Positions 8,200 through 16,751 of a stretch of 64,000 nucleotides of DNA are shown piece after piece. The position numbers were made by a program, and so were the translations under genes. Each line of letters begins with the position of its first letter. The first letter of the stretch is position 1. A model generated the notes under the pieces. The model ran no database searches. It worked only from the letters and a program-made list of their open reading frames with translations, and had not been told where the DNA came from. This DNA comes from Bacillus sp. ISL-7 (GTDB lineage: Bacteria > Bacillota > Bacilli > Bacillales_B > DSM-18226): positions 62,001 to 126,000 of the forward strand of contig NZ_JAGGQW010000040.1 in assembly GCF_018613065.1 (NCBI RefSeq), in the 5' to 3' direction.

Positions 8200-9123
8200 T
8201 TGAATAATTTTATTGTTATGCAGGGTCACACTTATCAGGAAGAAAAAGATCTAGGGATTATTTGGTCGCCACAACAAGATAAAGGAGGCAATGTACCACA
8301 TTCATGGCAACGAATGACAGAAGTAAAAGAAGGAGATCGAGTATTTCACTATGTAAAAGGTAACGTCGTTGCTATTAGTATTGCCCGTGATGGTTGTAAA
8401 ACAGCTAGTAAACCATCTATAATGCAAAGTCATAGTAGATGGAATGATGAAGGTTATTTAGTAAATTTAAAATACCATGAATTAGAAATTCCAGTTAATG
8501 TACGTGAGAAGTTTGATGAGATATTGCCTCTGTTACCAATTAAATATTCACCATTCCAGCAAGATGCAGGTGGGAATCAAGGTTATTTATATCCATGTAA
8601 CGAAGAATTAGCCATCAAATTGGTTGAACTACTTAGCGTATTGAATATTTATCAAATAAATGATGAGCAATTAGAATTATCTATTGATGATGTAAGAAGA
8701 ACTGAAAATAATTCATTAATTACTGTGATTGCTGAAACAGAATCCGAAGCGAAAACGAAAATCCGATTGGGCCAACAAAAGTTCAGAAAGGACTTGTTCC
8801 CACTTTGGGAAGGTAAGTGTGCATTGTGTAATATAAATTTATCGGAATTACTAAGAGCAAGTCATTCAAAACCTTGGAAAGATAGCACAAATGTAGAACG
8901 TTTAGATCCATACAACGGCGTACTGCTTTGTTGTAATCATGATGCACTTTATGATAAAGGTTTAATTACATTCGATGGGCAAGGACGTTTGCATATTTCT
9001 TCAGTGATCTGTGAAGAAGATTATTCGATGTATGGATTAGAACGAACGGCTAAGATACAGATTCGTTCCGAAAATAAAGTGTATTTTAAATGGCATAAGA
9101 AGAATATTTTTAAAACTATATAG
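8200..9123 (+). CDS. EVE/PUA-like domain fused to HNH_2 endonuclease
   Basis: 307 residues, TTG start after AGGGGGAAG. Residues 1-145 resemble an EVE (PUA-like) domain: NFIVMQGHTY at the start, GDRVFHYVKGNVVAI near 45-59, and GGNQGYLYPCNEELA near 124-137. EVE domains bind modified cytosines. Residues 185-255 form an HNH_2 nuclease with C207/C210, SHSKPW (221-226) and CCNHDALYDKG (244-254). This is the second reader-plus-HNH protein of the island and is related to the 592-1527 product in its nuclease half. It is probably a stand-alone modification-dependent restriction enzyme. Confidence 0.75.
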   Translation: MNNFIVMQGHTYQEEKDLGIIWSPQQDKGGNVPHSWQRMTEVKEGDRVFHYVKGNVVAISIARDGCKTASKPSIMQSHSRWNDEGYLVNLKYHELEIPVNVREKFDEILPLLPIKYSPFQQDAGGNQGYLYPCNEELAIKLVELLSVLNIYQINDEQLELSIDDVRRTENNSLITVIAETESEAKTKIRLGQQKFRKDLFPLWEGKCALCNINLSELLRASHSKPWKDSTNVERLDPYNGVLLCCNHDALYDKGLITFDGQGRLHISSVICEEDYSMYGLERTAKIQIRSENKVYFKWHKKNIFKTI

Positions 9124-9127
9124 TGTA

Positions 9128-9157
9128 AACTATAATTTAATTTTTTCTATTATAGTT
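9128..9157 (+). repeat. Inverted repeat after the EVE-HNH gene
   Basis: AACTATAAT and ATTATAGTT (9128-9136 and 9149-9157) form a perfect 9-bp stem with a 12-nt T-rich loop, 5 bp after the stop codon. It could act as a weak terminator, but no continuous T tail follows. Confidence 0.45.
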
Positions 9158-9688
9158 CAAGTTTTAGTTCTCTTAGTTTTATATTATATTACCCAAGACA
9201 AGAACATTAGAAATCTGAGAAAAAGGATTCTAAATGCCATAGTTCATTGAAGCTTATAAAAAATAACTATATTGCAGATATGGATTGACATCAGAATAGT
9301 TGTAAGAAGGAAGGTCAAGCGAACATCTCTTGGCTTCTATTACGTTAAAATAAGAGTATTGTTTTTCCTATGTTTAAGATAAGGTTGAGGGGAATTTCAA
9401 TATCATTTGACTCAGCATATATGGAACGAGTACCTAGTTGGTATATCCACACGTCACGTATTTTTTAAAGGATCGTAAGCATAATGGTGGGATGATTTAC
9501 TTCGATAAATTAGCATTTTATTGTAATCGATATACAATTTATTGGATGTGAATACGAATGTTTTTTGATTTTAAACATATTAACATTTAAAGGGATATAA
9601 AACACATTTGACGAACTTATTATTAGACCGATTACCATCCCTCTTGAAATTAGCAGGCTTTCTTAATATGATATATAAGGTGATACAG
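9158..9688. other. Non-coding stretch, one diverged repeat block
   Basis: I see no gene here. 9338-9376 (TATTACGTTAAAA, then GTTTTTCCTATGTTTA) is a diverged copy of 15972-16014. A run of in-frame codons before 9689 has no ribosome site. The rest is AT-rich spacer before the sce7726-like gene. Confidence 0.4.
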
Positions 9689-10258
9689 ATGGAATTGTTA
9701 AATGATGTAAAAGTAAGAATGTTGTTACTAGAAGACCTAAATAAAACTTATGGTGACTGCCAAGATACAAGAATCATTAATGAATTAGGCTTAGATTTTG
9801 GTGCTTCCCGAATAGATGTAGCAGTCGTTAATGGGATAATCCATGGATATGAGATTAAAAGTGATTTAGATACGTTACTCAGGCTTCCGAGGCAAATGGA
9901 GTATTATAATAAAGCATTTGAGAGAATGACCATTGTTGCTTCTAGAAAGTATCTATCAAAGGTAAAAGAAATAGTTCCTGATTGGTGGGGAATAAAAACA
10001 ATTAGTTCTGATCAATCAAGGTTGATTGACATCAGGAAAGGAAGAAAAGTGTCTCAGCAAGATCCGACACTTATAATTAAATTGCTTTGGAAAAAAGAAT
10101 TAGAAGGTCTAATTGATTATCTTGGATTTCCCAAATCCCTGAAAAAAATGAGAAAAAATCAGCTCCTAACACTTTTAAATGAAGAAGCTGACTTTAATGT
10201 TATTCGTTCTTATGTTTATACAGTACTTAAGACAAGACAGAACTGGAGATCAAATTAA
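9689..10258 (+). CDS. sce7726 family protein (PD-(D/E)XK-like)
   Basis: 189 residues from the ATG at 9689, which has a TAAGGTG site 6 bp upstream. The frame is open further left (TTG 9608, ATG 9668) but without a good site. The pattern RIDVAVVNGIIHGYEIKSD near 55-73 is the family's nuclease-like strand pair (D...E-x-K), followed by RLPRQMEYYNKAFE. WWGI and a C-terminal LKKMRKNQL helix are also typical. sce7726 proteins usually occur beside an sce7725/beta-family protein, as here. The pair is thought to be an accessory, possibly defence-related module. Function is not established. Confidence 0.72.
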   Translation: MELLNDVKVRMLLLEDLNKTYGDCQDTRIINELGLDFGASRIDVAVVNGIIHGYEIKSDLDTLLRLPRQMEYYNKAFERMTIVASRKYLSKVKEIVPDWWGIKTISSDQSRLIDIRKGRKVSQQDPTLIIKLLWKKELEGLIDYLGFPKSLKKMRKNQLLTLLNEEADFNVIRSYVYTVLKTRQNWRSN

Positions 10259-11288
10259 GTTCGATAAGTTGTGAAACAGTTGTCTCAATATGATGATTTA
10301 CTCCTATAGCAATAGGTGCTTGATGCTCAGAAATAGTTAACTCCCTATTTGCGCATTTAAAAATCTCTAAGTCTCCAAAGGAGAACTCTGGACCAGGATA
10401 GAAGTCATTTTCAATTAAATTTTGGCACACATCATGAAAAGTTGTTTCACCACCATCACGTATAAGTTTTGACTTAGCAATCCAATAATCGGTTTCAGTA
10501 GAGTAAAAGACTTTTAAGTATGAAGTGTTCATATTAAAACCACTTAATACTTCCCCTTTTAGTCTCGTTGTATAATCTCCGAAACAAAAGTTTTTGTTGC
10601 TAGTACTTAATTCAAGAAAATTGTTTAATTCTACTCTTGGTCCTACATAAGTAATCGAATGGGGGATTGCATCGTTTGCGTTTTCAGGACAAGAAGTAGC
10701 AAGATACACTAACTGTGAGTTCGCTATCCTTGAAAAGATATTTATTGTATTTTGAATTCTGTTGATTGTAGCTGGTTGATTAAAAAAATCTAACACTAAG
10801 GTGATTTTTGTCCCTGGTGCTGCAGATTCCAAGTCATCCTTAAGCTTAAGATATACATATTGGTTAAATGATTCCTGAAAATCGTGACATCTAATCCTAA
10901 CAGCAATTTGAGGATAGCCTGAACGTAGAACTGATTGAATTAGCCATTCAGGAGAATCATGTTGAAAGCAAGGAATTAAGTCTAATTCGCATTCTCTCAT
11001 TTTTGCTATACAGTGATCCACAATGTTGATGCCAGAATTAGTGACTAGTTTGTTAACTTCTCCTAAATCCTCCAATGCACAATTAAAATCGTAAATGAAT
11101 TTAATGTCTTTTACACGCTCTTTCAAATATCTACCGAGAGTATTAAATTGCCCCTCCCAATTATTAACATTTTCTTTTTTTACCCTTTTTGATTCGATGA
11201 TAGGAATAATCTTTGAACGTGATTCTTCTTTAAGTTCCTTTATGGCTTTCATTTCATTATTGGCATTTTTTAATAGTGGATAGTACAT
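10227..11288 (-). CDS. sce7725/T4 beta-protein family protein
   Basis: 353 residues, ATG start with AGGAGGT upstream on the minus strand. It begins MYYPLLKNANNEMKAIKEL and continues SKIIPIIESKRVKK, the signature opening of sce7725/beta family proteins. A TIM-barrel-like alternation of strands and helices follows (IAVRIRCHDF, TLVLDFFNQ, LVYLATSCPE). Its 3' end overlaps the 3' end of the sce7726-like gene by 32 bp, tail to tail, so the two transcripts share an antisense segment. The association of the two families is established; the biochemical role is unknown. Confidence 0.72.
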   Translation of the reverse strand: MYYPLLKNANNEMKAIKELKEESRSKIIPIIESKRVKKENVNNWEGQFNTLGRYLKERVKDIKFIYDFNCALEDLGEVNKLVTNSGINIVDHCIAKMRECELDLIPCFQHDSPEWLIQSVLRSGYPQIAVRIRCHDFQESFNQYVYLKLKDDLESAAPGTKITLVLDFFNQPATINRIQNTINIFSRIANSQLVYLATSCPENANDAIPHSITYVGPRVELNNFLELSTSNKNFCFGDYTTRLKGEVLSGFNMNTSYLKVFYSTETDYWIAKSKLIRDGGETTFHDVCQNLIENDFYPGPEFSFGDLEIFKCANRELTISEHQAPIAIGVNHHIETTVSQLIELNLISSSVLS

Positions 11289-11560
11289 ATGGACCTCCTG
11301 TTATTAATTTTTATACATAAGGTCTTTTCGATAAAATGGCAAAAAATACCTTCTTTTTTAAATAAAATGTTTTGCGCAAGAGTAATTTTCACATTTTGAT
11401 CATATCTTTTATAGGATAGAGGGATTAGTAGATTACAAAGTCACTATGATAATTAATTAATGAAATATTGATTTTATTAGGATTAAAAAGACCCTGTTTT
11501 TTAAGTCTCGAGAATAAAATGTATATCGAGGGAGTATACGGAATGAAATTTTAGGGTTTT

Positions 11561-11589
11561 TAGTCAAATAAATAAGTGTGCTTTATAAT
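11561..11589 (+). promoter_or_regulatory. Sigma-A-like promoter for the DUF2075 operon
   Basis: TAGTCA (11561-11566), a 17-bp spacer and a perfect TATAAT (11584-11589). It lies 67 bp upstream of the helicase ATG, in a 367-bp spacer that has no gene. Confidence 0.5.
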
Positions 11590-11655
11590 AAAGATTAAAA
11601 GTAGTTAATGGATCGAAAACAGATTATAACGAAATGTTAACTAGGAGGATATTTT

Positions 11656-13401
11656 ATGGATTTTAGTATATTAGAATTTCCATTAGAGATAAATCAAACA
11701 ATAGTACATCAAAAAAGTATTAGAGACTTATCTAATATTGAACGTAGAGTATTAGAAGATGTTTTTGTTACTTATATTTATTACAATTTAGAGTTAAAAA
11801 ATATTTATATAGGCGAGACAAAAGATTTTTGTACAAGACATGATCAACATATGAGGGAAGAGCATTTCTTAGAAGGAAAGTTTGATCAATGTATCGTCGT
11901 TTACAATGCCTCTAAGTTTACAGAATCTCATGCAAAAGATTTAGAGTTTATGCTGATCAATCATATGTTTGCTGAGAGAGATGTAACGAAATTCAATTTA
12001 TTTAATCGCAATAACGGTCAGGCTCAGCCATTATACGATGGACAAAATCAAATGGAACAGGTTGTCTTTGTTAATCTTTGGGAAAAGGACTTATTTGTCA
12101 AGGGGTTAGTAGTTACACGAGAGTTGTCAAAGATTCGAAATAAAATATTATTCAAGTATTCACCTTTTAAGCAATTAAGCCAGCAGCAATTAGAGTGCGA
12201 AGATGAAATTATTGAAAATATACATAATAAACATATGGTAATCGGAGGAGCAGGAACAGGAAAGTCAATTTTATTAATGTCTATAATGTACAAGTTGATT
12301 AATGAAAATCCAGATTTAAAAATTGGTATTGTAACGACAGGGAATTTAACTGATAAATTTAATCGGGTGTTAAAGCAACTGAATTTAGCTGGGAAATTGA
12401 AGTTTGAAAGAGCAGGTCAGTTAATTAATAGAGCGAAAAAAGAAAAAATTAAATTTGATATTGTATTGGTAGATGAATCACATCGACTGCAGCGTTATTA
12501 CCCAAAAGGTCATCCAGCGACTAAAAGACATTTTAATAAAGAAAAGCCTCATATTAATGAATTGCATATGCTAGAAGAAGTATCAAAAGGGATTGTGTTA
12601 CTTTATGATGCATTTCAATCCATACGCCCACAGGATATTACTCGTAATGATTTTAATCATCAGACGACTTCATATAAAAAATATAGCTTAGATCAGCAGT
12701 TTCGAATTAAAAGTAATATCATTAACAACGAAGAGTTTGATGGAGAAAGTTTTGTAAAGGGAATTCAGTATGCCTTAAATATTTCAGATGATCGGAATTT
12801 TGATCCAATTGTTTTTGAATATAAGAATAAAGACTCATATTTCAAAATTGTAGATTCTATTAGTGAGTTATTCCATTATACGAAGGATATGGAAAAGCTG
12901 CATGCTAATACTACAAATCGAGTCATCGCTGGATATACGAAGGAATGGAAATCAAATCCAAGGTCTACAGATAATAGAGGCAAGGATAAATCGCAGTTGC
13001 CGTATGACTGGGAAGAAGGTAGCAATAAATGGCGTTGGAATAGTCAACATGAAAAGTGGATTGAATTAGAAAGTTCTAAAACAGAAATTGGTTCTATTCA
13101 TGCTATTCAAGGTGCTGACATTGATTATGTTGGTGTAATTATTGGAAATGATATCACAGTAAACGATCAAGGGAATCTTGTCGGTGTAAAAGAAAACTAT
13201 AAAGATACAGGCGGAACACCTTTATTAAAAGAATTTAATGAAGAAGAGTTTACAGCTTACATATTAAACATTTATTATATTTTACTGACTAGGGGTATCG
13301 AAGGATGTAAAGTATATTTTGAAAATCCAAAGGTAAGGGACTATTTTAAGCAGAAAATTTCTGAAGGATTCCCTACTTCTAAGTCTTTTACTGTCGTATA
13401 A
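11656..13401 (+). CDS. GIY-YIG nuclease fused to DUF2075 helicase
   Basis: 581 residues, ATG start after AGGAGG. Residues 38-70 form a GIY-YIG nuclease core (TYIYY...IYIGETKDFCTRHDQH). The DUF2075 (Schlafen-like superfamily 1) ATPase follows, with Walker A GGAGTGKS (197-204), Walker B LVDESHRL (271-278), the family segment KSQLPYDWEEG near 450 and HAIQGADIDYVGVI near 485-498. It probably remodels and cleaves nucleic acid. It is 24 bp before a MazG-like gene, and the set with a third, broken gene looks like an operon. The combination is typical of defence islands; no known named system is claimed. Confidence 0.8.
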   Translation: MDFSILEFPLEINQTIVHQKSIRDLSNIERRVLEDVFVTYIYYNLELKNIYIGETKDFCTRHDQHMREEHFLEGKFDQCIVVYNASKFTESHAKDLEFMLINHMFAERDVTKFNLFNRNNGQAQPLYDGQNQMEQVVFVNLWEKDLFVKGLVVTRELSKIRNKILFKYSPFKQLSQQQLECEDEIIENIHNKHMVIGGAGTGKSILLMSIMYKLINENPDLKIGIVTTGNLTDKFNRVLKQLNLAGKLKFERAGQLINRAKKEKIKFDIVLVDESHRLQRYYPKGHPATKRHFNKEKPHINELHMLEEVSKGIVLLYDAFQSIRPQDITRNDFNHQTTSYKKYSLDQQFRIKSNIINNEEFDGESFVKGIQYALNISDDRNFDPIVFEYKNKDSYFKIVDSISELFHYTKDMEKLHANTTNRVIAGYTKEWKSNPRSTDNRGKDKSQLPYDWEEGSNKWRWNSQHEKWIELESSKTEIGSIHAIQGADIDYVGVIIGNDITVNDQGNLVGVKENYKDTGGTPLLKEFNEEEFTAYILNIYYILLTRGIEGCKVYFENPKVRDYFKQKISEGFPTSKSFTVV

Positions 13402-13425
13402 ATATAGACGAAATAAGGTGTATGT

Positions 13426-13764
13426 ATGAATGAGATTAAAGAACTTACAGATAAAGTGATTCAGTTTAGAGACGAACGTAATTGGAAGCAATTTCATAAC
13501 TCGAAAGATTTAGCGATTTCATTATCTCTAGAAGCTAGTGAATTATTGGAGAATTTCCAATGGAAAAGTAGTGAAGAGGCTCTAAAAGACAATCTTGGAA
13601 ATATAAAAGACGAATTAGCAGATGTAATAATCTATTCTATATTATTAGCAAATGACTTAGATATAGATATTGAAGAGATTGTTAAAGACAAAATTCAAAA
13701 GAACAAAATGAAGTATCCTGTTGAAAAAGCTTACAGTGTGAAAACGAAATATACTGATTTATAG
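13426..13764 (+). CDS. MazG-like nucleotide pyrophosphohydrolase
   Basis: 112 residues. It has the compact four-helix all-alpha NTP pyrophosphatase pattern: LSLEASELLENFQW near 30-43 supplies the E-x2-E metal ligands and KDELADVIIYSILLAN near 65-80 supplies the E-x2-D ligands. Family members hydrolyse (d)NTPs to the monophosphate. It is 24 bp after the DUF2075 helicase and 11 bp before the next start, so co-transcription is likely. In a defence setting it could lower nucleotide pools or make a signal, but that is inference. Confidence 0.82.
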   Translation: MNEIKELTDKVIQFRDERNWKQFHNSKDLAISLSLEASELLENFQWKSSEEALKDNLGNIKDELADVIIYSILLANDLDIDIEEIVKDKIQKNKMKYPVEKAYSVKTKYTDL

Positions 13765-13775
13765 GAGTGGGCAAA

Positions 13776-13990
13776 ATGAGTAGGGTAATCCTTCAACCGA
13801 CTGGAAATAAAGAAGCCAGAGAACACTATGTAGATACGCTTCTACAACTTGTGTTGATATCTTAAGAATTAAACCCTTTGTGTCCCAAGAACAATTTATC
13901 CATTTACAAAAATTGTATCCTAATGGCTTAGTTCCAACATGGGAGGTGACTCATAGTGGAACAGCAACAACAAGAGGGTACAGTATATAG
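13776..13990 (+). pseudogene. Broken third gene of the DUF2075/MazG operon
   Basis: An ATG at 13776 with an AGGAGTGG site starts MSRVILQPTGNKEAREHY and stops at 13865. The +2 frame, read from about 13847, continues a plausible protein (ILRIKPFVSQEQFIHL, then YPNGLVPTWEVTHSGT) and ends at 13990. The two parts look like the start of one larger protein, probably a restriction-type partner, that lost its frame and its 3' part. The downstream nuclease gene starts inside it at 13956. The identification of the family is from memory of similar operons and is uncertain. Confidence 0.45.
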
Positions 13991-15351
13991 GGGAATTAAG
14001 TTGGCTGAAAGTGGTAAGTTGTATAAGAAAGATGGAAGTTATGTAGATAAAGTTAAAGGAGGTATTGATTGTTTCATTGATAGATTAAATGAATTAGGTC
14101 ATGAGATATTAAATGAATACGTTAATTCTCAAACTAAAGTTCTTGTTGACTTCAAGTGTGGACATGATCCTCACTGGTTAAAACCTAACCACTATACAAG
14201 AGGGATCGGTTGTCCAAAATGTAGAGCAGAGTACTTATCCGACAAGTTTTCATTACAAGCTAAAAACGATTTCCCTTTATTAGTTAAATCTAAGGGTCAC
14301 ACCCTATTGAGTGAGTATGTCAATAGTCGAACCAAAGTGCTGATTGACTTTAATTGTGGACACCCCACACAATGGGTTATGCCCCCCGATTACAAATATG
14401 AACATGGTTGCATGGAATGTGGGAGGGAAAGGACGTATCAAAATGTTAAATTGAAAAGTGACAATGCTAAACTTGAATTAGAAAAGCTACTCAAGGAAAA
14501 TGGTCATGAGTGGGTGTGTGGTAAATATGTAAGTGGTCACACAAAAATTCTTGTTGACTTCAAATGTGGTCACGAACCGAGCTGGATTTCACCTAGTGGC
14601 TATAAAACGGGTAACAGGTGTCGCAGGTGTGTAGGAACATCTTCTGAACAATCAAAAGAGGATCTAATGAGGGTTGTCGAAGAAAGAGGTCATGTTTTAT
14701 TAAGTGAATACACCAGTTCAAAAGGCAAGGTTCTAATTAACTAATTGCGGACATGAACCATATTGGATAGGGCAAGGCAATTATAAAAGAGGCTTTGGTT
14801 GCCCACGGTGCAGTGGTAAGAGTTTAGAACAGGCAAAGGAAAAGTTGATTGAATTGGTAAATAAGAAGGGTCATACTTTATTAAGTGAATATGTGACGGC
14901 AGGAACAAAAGTACTTATTGATTTTAAATGCGGTCATCAAGCACACTGGATTACTCCAAGAGATTATAAATCTGGATATGGCTGTCCAATTTGCACTGAA
15001 TCAAAAGGTGAAAGGATCATTCGGGAATATCTTGAGAAACAGGGTATCACATTCATACAAGAATACAGATTTCCTGATTCCAGAAGGCGGTATGACTTTA
15101 TGCTTCCTTTTGAAAATGCAATTGTAGAAGTACATGGTAAGCAACATTACACCCATGAAAGCTTTTATAGCGGAGATAAAAGTAAACATGGTAGACGCAC
15201 ACTGAAGCAGGAACAAGAGAATGACCGTAGGAAACAAGAATTTGCTGAATCATTAGGATATAATTACATTGTAGTAGATTATAGGGAACATGACCCACAG
15301 CTTGCTTTACAAAGATTCATCGAAGCTTACAATAAATTAAAATCAGAATAA
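13956..15351 (+). pseudogene. Five zinc-ribbon repeats plus nuclease domain, frameshifted
   Basis: A GTG start with GGGAGGTG upstream opens a frame ending at 14744. The frame resuming at about 14745 completes it to 15351. Comparison of repeats shows two bases missing at 14742 (expected IDFNCGH, found IN then NCGH). The whole protein would be about 464 residues. It has five copies of a 55-65 residue repeat (starts near 14068, 14265, 14470, 14660 and 14845) built as GHxLLSEY, TKVLIDF, CGH, W, Y, GCxxC. C/H/C/C suits one zinc each. A PD-(D/E)XK/Vsr-like nuclease tail follows (YDFMLP, VEVHGKQHY, YIVVDY). Repeats may read DNA; both parts are intact apart from the shift. Confidence 0.7.
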
Positions 15352-15383
15352 ACAGTTACCTAAGTTGGGTGACTGTTTTTATT
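15351..15383 (+). terminator. Intrinsic terminator after the zinc-ribbon nuclease gene
   Basis: A 10-bp stem with one G-T pair (15351-15360 with 15368-15377), a 7-nt loop and TTTATTT. The stem begins on the last base of the stop codon. Confidence 0.8.
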
Positions 15384-15607
15384 TACGGAGAGCAATTACT
15401 GAAAACCAATGCAGATCCATTGTAACCGACTATTTTCAGAATATTTAAAATAGATGTATTTCTATGGTTCAATTGATTTTCTGTGTTAGCAAGTTTCTGT
15501 AACAGTAATATAGTAAATTATCAAGACATAGGAAATATTACCGGTATCTTCGTTAATAGCATAACTGTAAGCTATATTCATAAGAAGACACAAAAGGAGA
15601 TAGAGAA

Positions 15608-15967
15608 ATGAAAGTATTAAAAAACTATGAAGATTTAGTTGGAAAAACGATTTTTTTTGTAGAGGATATGTCTTATTATGGAGGAGAACTTATCATCGCA
15701 ACAACTGATAAGGAAGTGTTAATGACAACGTTTCGGCTAGATGAAAATGGAAAAGAAAACGAAGTGCGTATATTGGACAAGCATCAAGTTATCAAAAAAA
15801 TACTTGATAGCAAGAGATTACAAGATAAATTAGACGAATTGGGTATTTTCAATGCAGAAGAATACAGAGAACGGCTAGAGGAGATTAAAAGAGAGCATAG
15901 ACTGGAGGAGGAAAGGAAAGAAAGAAAGTTACTCGCTAAGCTGAAAAAGAAATATGAAAATGTTTAA
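15608..15967 (+). CDS. Hypothetical protein with charged coiled-coil tail
   Basis: 119 residues, ATG start after AAAGGAGA. The first 60 residues look beta-rich (KTIFFVED, GGELIIATTDKEVLMTTF). Residues 78-119 are a highly charged helix, probably a coiled coil (RLEEIKREHRLEEERKERK). I do not recognise the family. It stands alone between two gene-poor stretches of the island, and a 250-bp AT-rich leader precedes it. Confidence 0.6.
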   Translation: MKVLKNYEDLVGKTIFFVEDMSYYGGELIIATTDKEVLMTTFRLDENGKENEVRILDKHQVIKKILDSKRLQDKLDELGIFNAEEYRERLEEIKREHRLEEERKERKLLAKLKKKYENV

Positions 15968-16700
15968 TGCGTATTACGTTAAAACACTGGTACTATAAGG
16001 TTTTCCCATGTTTATAGGACGTTTAGATTAGCGAAAGGAAAGGATTGAATGAATGGAGGGATTGTGAAGCTGTAGCTTGGTTTGAAAGGATATTTGAAGG
16101 TGTTGCAGAAAGACAATATCAGTCGCAAAAGGATACAGTATCTGTCTAATTTTTTTCGTCAAATTTGTTCCCTTCAAAAGGGGTAAATGGAAAATAAAAC
16201 CCTTAAAAATACTGATGATTTGAGATGTATTCCTTATAATAAAAATATAAAAAAGGATACAAAGAAAAGAGAAGACTGCTTGCAGCAGGCAGACTATCGC
16301 CTTGGTAGATGTTAAAATACTGTTCTGGACAACTAGAGAGTAAATATTTTTAAAAAAGTTTTAATTATGTGTTGCACTTAGTTCATAAGGTTGAAACACA
16401 CTAATGTCCATCTGAATATCAAGCTACCGACTGCTGTAACAACAAAGCCTGTGTTTAGCATTTTCGATTGTGGGAAGTAAAGCCTACCCTTATTATATAT
16501 CTTAAAAAACAATCATCTGGAGGTTCATATAATGGCAACTCAAAGGAATGGGAATTTCAAAGAAATACGCAAACGGAACAGTTCACACTTGGGCATCTGG
16601 ACAGTACAAAATATTTGATCGTTATTTAAAATGGCTATCGATTTGGTAGAGAACCATTTTTCTACTATATCTTGAATATTATTTGGTTAACCATGGTCTG
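15968..16700 (+). other. Gene-poor stretch with short coding remnants
   Basis: No full gene is seen. A coding-like remnant runs 16027-16149 (one possible start is TTG 16045; NEWRDCEAVAWFERIFEG). Another runs 16548-16649 (MGISKKYANGTVHTW...). A short hairpin lies near 16275-16298. 15972-16014 resembles 9338-9376. The pattern suggests decayed genes. Confidence 0.35.
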
Positions 16701-16732
16701 GAAAATAAAAAATCTATCCGAAAGTGGATAGA
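16701..16732 (-). terminator. Terminator of the kinase/phosphatase/VWA operon
   Basis: TCTATCC (16713-16719) pairs with GGATAGA (16726-16732). On the minus strand the hairpin is followed by ATTTTTTATTTTC. It lies 20 bp past the kinase stop codon. Confidence 0.8.
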
Positions 16733-16751
16733 CAATGCAGTCCATAGAAAC

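Noticed and set aside
14068..15000. CRISPR-like periodic repeats
   Set aside because: The roughly 200-bp periodicity is a protein repeat (zinc ribbons) within a coding frame. Unit length and divergence do not fit CRISPR.
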